Source: Bolinopsis microptera
Taxonomy: Eukaryota; Ctenophora; Tentaculata; Lobata; Bolinopsidae
Assembly (NCBI RefSeq): GCF_026151205.1
Contig: NC_087074.1
Coordinates: 248,001 to 312,000 of the forward strand
DNA: 64,000 nucleotides
Direction: 5' to 3'
Numbering within the stretch: the first letter of the stretch is position 1; each line of letters begins with the position of its first letter. This document shows positions 61,401 to 64,000 of the stretch, one piece after another. Under the pieces are notes generated by a model that saw nothing but the letters and a program-made list of their open reading frames with translations, ran no database searches and was not told where the DNA came from. A program made the translations under genes and the position numbers.

Positions 61401-62020
61401 TTTAGCGAGAAAACTTTTAATTCATACTCCTTCGTATTTTTTATCGCTTTCGCGGTATAATATTTGTAGTTATTTAGAAGACTAGACGTTGTTTCCCATG
61501 GATTCAAATCAGCATCAGTATCATCACGATCACCTATTTGATTTGATAGGTGGTCGCGATTAAAGGGGTTAAACCTAATAGTGTTACTGAAATTTATCAT
61601 GTGAAGCTGTCTAATGGAGACATCATATGCTGGGAAAATTTTTCTCAAGCATTCTTTGCAGCCTGTTGAGCCAGCAGAACATCTTGTGTGGGATAGGTTG
61701 TCACAGTAGCAACATTTGGTCATTTGTCTTATATTCCCAATTTTTGTGCAAGTGTGACATTTTTCTCGTTTATGGGAGACTGGGATTTGTATAGGCTGTG
61801 ATGGTACTAGAGGCATGACGGCGCCCACTGGAAGAATTTCTGAAATGCAGCTGTAGCAAGACCATTCTCCAGTAAGTTCAGTTATGTCGCTAGGTGTTAG
61901 GTGAGCACATTTTGGGTGATATGTCATATAACAAATACTACAAGTGATGCTTATCTTGTGTGAGACTAGGCGCTTTGTACAGGCCTTACAGCTATTTTTA
62001 CTACTTCGGATAACTACCAT
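58409..62020 (-). CDS. LINE ORF2: zinc fingers, EEP endonuclease, reverse transcriptase (1203 aa)
   Basis: The frame is uninterrupted. Residues ~12-60 form a PHD-like finger (CKACTK, CSICYMTYHPKC, WSCYSC). Residues ~87-125 form a second Cys/His cluster (CHTCTK, CCYCDNLSHTRC, CKEC). The endonuclease spans ~200-440 (LNIRSLNGN, FNETNC, LAGDTNIDLLDY, SDHLATFV). The reverse transcriptase spans ~660-980 (NYRPISLLSCFSKIFEKIM, LLDYSKAFDMVD, GVPQGSILGPILFIIYIND, catalytic FADDENL), followed by a C-terminal thumb-like region. The enzyme nicks target DNA and primes reverse transcription there (family knowledge). Start ATG 62018-62020 precedes the first finger. All catalytic motifs look intact, so this copy may be recent. 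Confidence 0.95.
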   Translation of the reverse strand: MVVIRSSKNSCKACTKRLVSHKISITCSICYMTYHPKCAHLTPSDITELTGEWSCYSCISEILPVGAVMPLVPSQPIQIPVSHKREKCHTCTKIGNIRQMTKCCYCDNLSHTRCSAGSTGCKECLRKIFPAYDVSIRQLHMINFSNTIRFNPFNRDHLSNQIGDRDDTDADLNPWETTSSLLNNYKYYTAKAIKNTKEYELKVFSLNIRSLNGNIEEFRENIDQYTKYDVLCFNETNCNTECLPFQGEELELDGFYPPYVQTPARASNRGGGLVIYVNKKLCELSDINVKSALCCHDNPKIGEFLVAELTLTGHKNALICNIYRSPSGDLNGFLEQLKIFLRNLARHRNKNIILAGDTNIDLLDYGRIDSVTKYVDTLAEHGFAPVISRPTRVTDHSATIIDHIFVNNCHAVTKSGVISESISDHLATFVTIMVDQNRLSCKLQEDTTETSSRVINDDSIKKFENDIYAVDWNLVNNYDSVDEKFEAFDKKYSELYDRNFPIKAKKSKPGRRKNTKPWIQEWLRCACDRKNKFYEDFVTNPTTENDIRYKKMKKFVNKHVDKAKNKYYNAYFTKYSSDSRKQWQMVNNLLNRKKKGKIKINKINYNGSEITDSQQIANSFNDYFCNIAETLKRENGLVCSEGRTIATETQDSKCQRSMNLEDSSPSEIIEIVKGLKIKSTSDMSILPLKKVSNILAPVLSCLVSASLHQGKFPHKLKIAKVIPLHKGGSRAEVSNYRPISLLSCFSKIFEKIMQARLLDHLKTEKILFDSQYGFRAGHSCEHALLEAQNHIHRALEKKQVTALLLLDYSKAFDMVDSSILLRKLEHYGVRGLALSWFDSYLTDREQYVSVNNCKSSHLKLNYGVPQGSILGPILFIIYINDLPQISNLAKHIYFADDENLIISTDTFEQLNAMVNEILTLIIDWATKNGLKLNASKTKYMIFTNKKTEDIEIYMGGERLKQSYHEKFLGVIIDTKLNWAHHIRHLATKVSRNAGILYKLKGSVPNKALKLIYNSFVQSHLYYCCTVWGTRSLNSVKRVFSAQKKGIRAADNQYHRYFYDKDLNSTPTHTKEIFNKLEVLALPNVIAKCILCLMHKVYSNTAPPNIIRMFTVSNLNAPRREPEFFAVPFNRLRNSDKSISYIGPKLYNKTVNIIDKDIKYVTTCLQDKFLNSFKSTVSKHVLTAQALNPDDKDWNNSNFVLLEI

Positions 62021-62547
62021 TTTTTGGCTGTAAATGATACTCTTGTTTAAATGTAGATATAGGTTTGCTACTGTATATTAATATATAATAAAGTACACGG
62101 AAAAACAGTCACTGAAAGTATCTACTCCAGATGAGTGAGCCAAGAAAATGGGGCCAAGAAGAGTGAGAAAACGTGCGAGGTTTTGTGAACACTCTGTCCG
62201 GGTCCCTAACTTCAGCTCCTAACTAGAGAAATCAATTCAGTTAAGTGTTGTTCTGTGGGAATAAGTTTAAAAAGTTAATTGAAGTATGTGAAATGTGAAT
62301 GTGGGAATAAGTTTAAAAAGTTAATTGAAGTATGTGAAATGTGAATGTGACTTGTATTCTGTATTTGTAACTTGTAAGTGTATGTACTTAGTGGTCTGAT
62401 TACGTGGTTCAACTTAGTAAAGATAAGATTTCGATTAGCCGTAAGCTGGTGCAGATAAGACATGGTTCGTATACTGTACGATTCTTAGTAGATTAATAAT
62501 TATGTCCAAATTTTCGATGTAGTATGTTTGTAGATTGTATTGCTGTT

Positions 62548-62857
62548 CTAAGGTCTGCCCAATGAAGAAACATACTCCCGTCTTAGCGGCCAGTGTCTTC
62601 GAATTAAGTAGCTGCGCCCCATGAATTCTTTGACACAGGTAGCAAGAGAGCGAGCTATCTCTCTCTTGGACAGTACTGTTAGGTGGATTCCGTTTCCATC
62701 AGGATCTACAATGACCTCTCTTCTCTGGTATAAAACAGTACAAATATGGTGCGAGTCAAAGAACCATAGCTTGGACACTCTATTGCTTAGTTCAAAAATA
62801 AAGCTGTTAAAATGCTTAACCTCCTCATTAAGCCACGAGAAACGTGTGAGAACTAAC
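62548..62857 (-). pseudogene. 5'-truncated LINE ORF1, C-terminal SGNH/esterase-like remnant
   Basis: About 100 codons in frame up to the satellite border. WLNEEVKHFNSFIFELSNR followed by DPDGNGIHLTVLSKREIARS has the shape of the end of an SGNH hydrolase (terminal D-x-x-H block). CR1/L2 elements often carry such an esterase in ORF1. The catalytic Ser and N-terminal parts are absent. It lies ~530 bases upstream of ORF2. The family call rests on this short block only. Confidence 0.5.
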
Positions 62858-64000
62858 CATGCTACCATGGTTACTGTTTAAACAGTGCTGTTTAAACAGT
62901 GCTACCATGGTTACTGTTTAAACAGTGTTACCATGGTTACTGTTTAAACAGTGCTACCATGGTTACTGTTTAAACAGTGCTACCATGGTTACTGTTTAAA
63001 CAGTGCTACCATGGTTACTGTTTAAACAGTGCTACCATGGTTACTGTTTAAACAGTGTTACCATGGTTACTGTTTAAACAGTGCTACCATGGTTACTGTT
63101 TAAACAGTGTTACCATGGTTACTGTTTAAACAGTGCTACCATGGTTACTGTTTAAACAGTGTTACCATGGTTACTGTTTAAGCAGTGCTACCATGGTTAC
63201 TGTTTAAGCAGTGTTACCATGGTTACTGTTTAAGCAGTGCTACCATGGTTACTGTTTAAACAGTGCTACCATGGTTACTGTTTAAACAGTGCTACCATGG
63301 TTACTGTTTAAACAGTGCTACCATGGTTACTAATTAAACAGTGCTACCATGGTTACTGTTTAAACAGTGCTACCATGGTTACTGTTTAAACAGTGCTACC
63401 ATGGTTACTGTTTAAACAGTGTTACCATGGTTACTGTTTAAACAGTGCTACCATGGTTACTGTTTAAACAGTGCTACCATGGTTACTGTTTAAACAGTGC
63501 TACCATGGTTACTGTTTAAACAGTGCTACCATGGTTACTGTTTAAACAGTGCTACCATGGTTACTGTTTAAACAGTGCTACCATGGTTACTGTTTAAACA
63601 GTGCTACCATGGTTACTGTTTAAACAGTGCTACCATGGTTACTGTTTAAACAGTGTTACCATGGTTACTGTTTAAACAGTGTTACCATGGTTACTGTTTT
63701 AACAGTGTTACCATGGTTACTGTTTAAACAGTGCTACCATGGTTACTGTTTAAACAGCGCTACCATGGTTACTGTTTAAACAGCGCTACCATGGTTACTG
63801 TTTAAACAGTGCTACCATGGTTACTGTTCAAACAGTGTTACCATGGTTACTGTTTAAACAGTGTTACCATGGTTACTGTTTAAACAGTAACCATGGTAGC
63901 ACTGTTTAAACAGTGTTACCATGGTTACTGTTTAAACAGTGTTACCATGGTTACTGTTTAAACAGTGCTACCATGGTTACTGTTTAAACAGTGTTACCAT
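62858..64000. repeat. 26-bp palindromic satellite, right part
   Basis: About 44 copies continue to the window end. The consensus is CAGTGCTACCATGGTTACTG plus TTTAAA; CAGTGTTACC and TTTAAGC variants occur in clusters. One unit near 63888-63900 is in reverse orientation. Confidence 0.95.

Larger units (their letters stand above)
58031..62857 (-). mobile_element. Non-LTR retrotransposon inserted in the 26-bp satellite
   Basis: Identical satellite lies on both sides. On the minus strand the insert has an SGNH-like ORF1 remnant, an intact ORF2, and a ~380-base AT-rich 3' region ending GGGTAGTGCTCCTCAATCA without a poly(A) tail. The 5' border cuts into ORF1, which is ordinary 5' truncation. No clear target duplication can be read inside a repeat. 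The layout suggests the CR1/L2 group (inference). Confidence 0.85.

Overview
The window is eukaryotic and almost certainly from an animal. It is AT-rich, its genes are intron-rich, and it is crowded with minisatellites, a LINE, two Penelope-like elements, a tRNA-derived SINE and many small inverted-repeat elements. The element types (a LINE with PHD-like fingers and an SGNH-like upstream ORF, and GIY-YIG Penelope elements) and a plant-type C2 phospholipase D would fit an early-branching invertebrate such as a cnidarian. That placement is inference and of low confidence.

Layout: 1-1691 is an inverted-repeat element. 2761-13305 is a tandem duplication followed by a ~9.9 kb satellite of a 30-bp unit, parts of which look like poor consensus sequence. 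13315-16415 holds nested small elements. 16535-22092 (+) is the 3' part of an RBBP4/Caf1-55 type WD40 histone chaperone in three visible exons. 22093-26598 is the space between convergent genes and holds LINE, SINE and MITE relics. 26599-56810 (-) is one long gene for a plant-type (C2 plus two HKD motifs) phospholipase D. I rebuilt it as 17 exons, 2340 nt including the stop; every exon junction keeps the frame. Its introns contain a Penelope element (35.35-38.0 kb), a second dead one (29.4-31.7 kb), other elements and a different minisatellite in almost every intron. 57.5-64 kb is satellite interrupted by a LINE with an intact 1203-residue ORF.

The most unusual signal is at the splice sites. 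In several introns the tandem-repeat unit straddles the exon-intron boundary, so splice donors or acceptors together with a piece of adjoining exon are multiplied. The RBBP4 intron between 18504 and 21821 has this at both ends: 7 copies of the donor boundary, and 37 copies of the acceptor boundary including a CTAAC branch-point-like motif. The PLD gene shows it independently at the acceptors of 55839-56050 (8 copies) and 34441-34544 (5 copies), and at the donors of 33388-33549 (6 copies) and 50319-50412 (3 copies). Weaker forms occur elsewhere. Using a decoy site would usually bring in an early in-frame stop. Many otherwise unrelated arrays also share a palindromic core close to GTTACCATGGTTAC.

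The two host genes are not functionally linked. RBBP4 is a nuclear chromatin subunit; the C2-PLD is a calcium/membrane-dependent lipid hydrolase.
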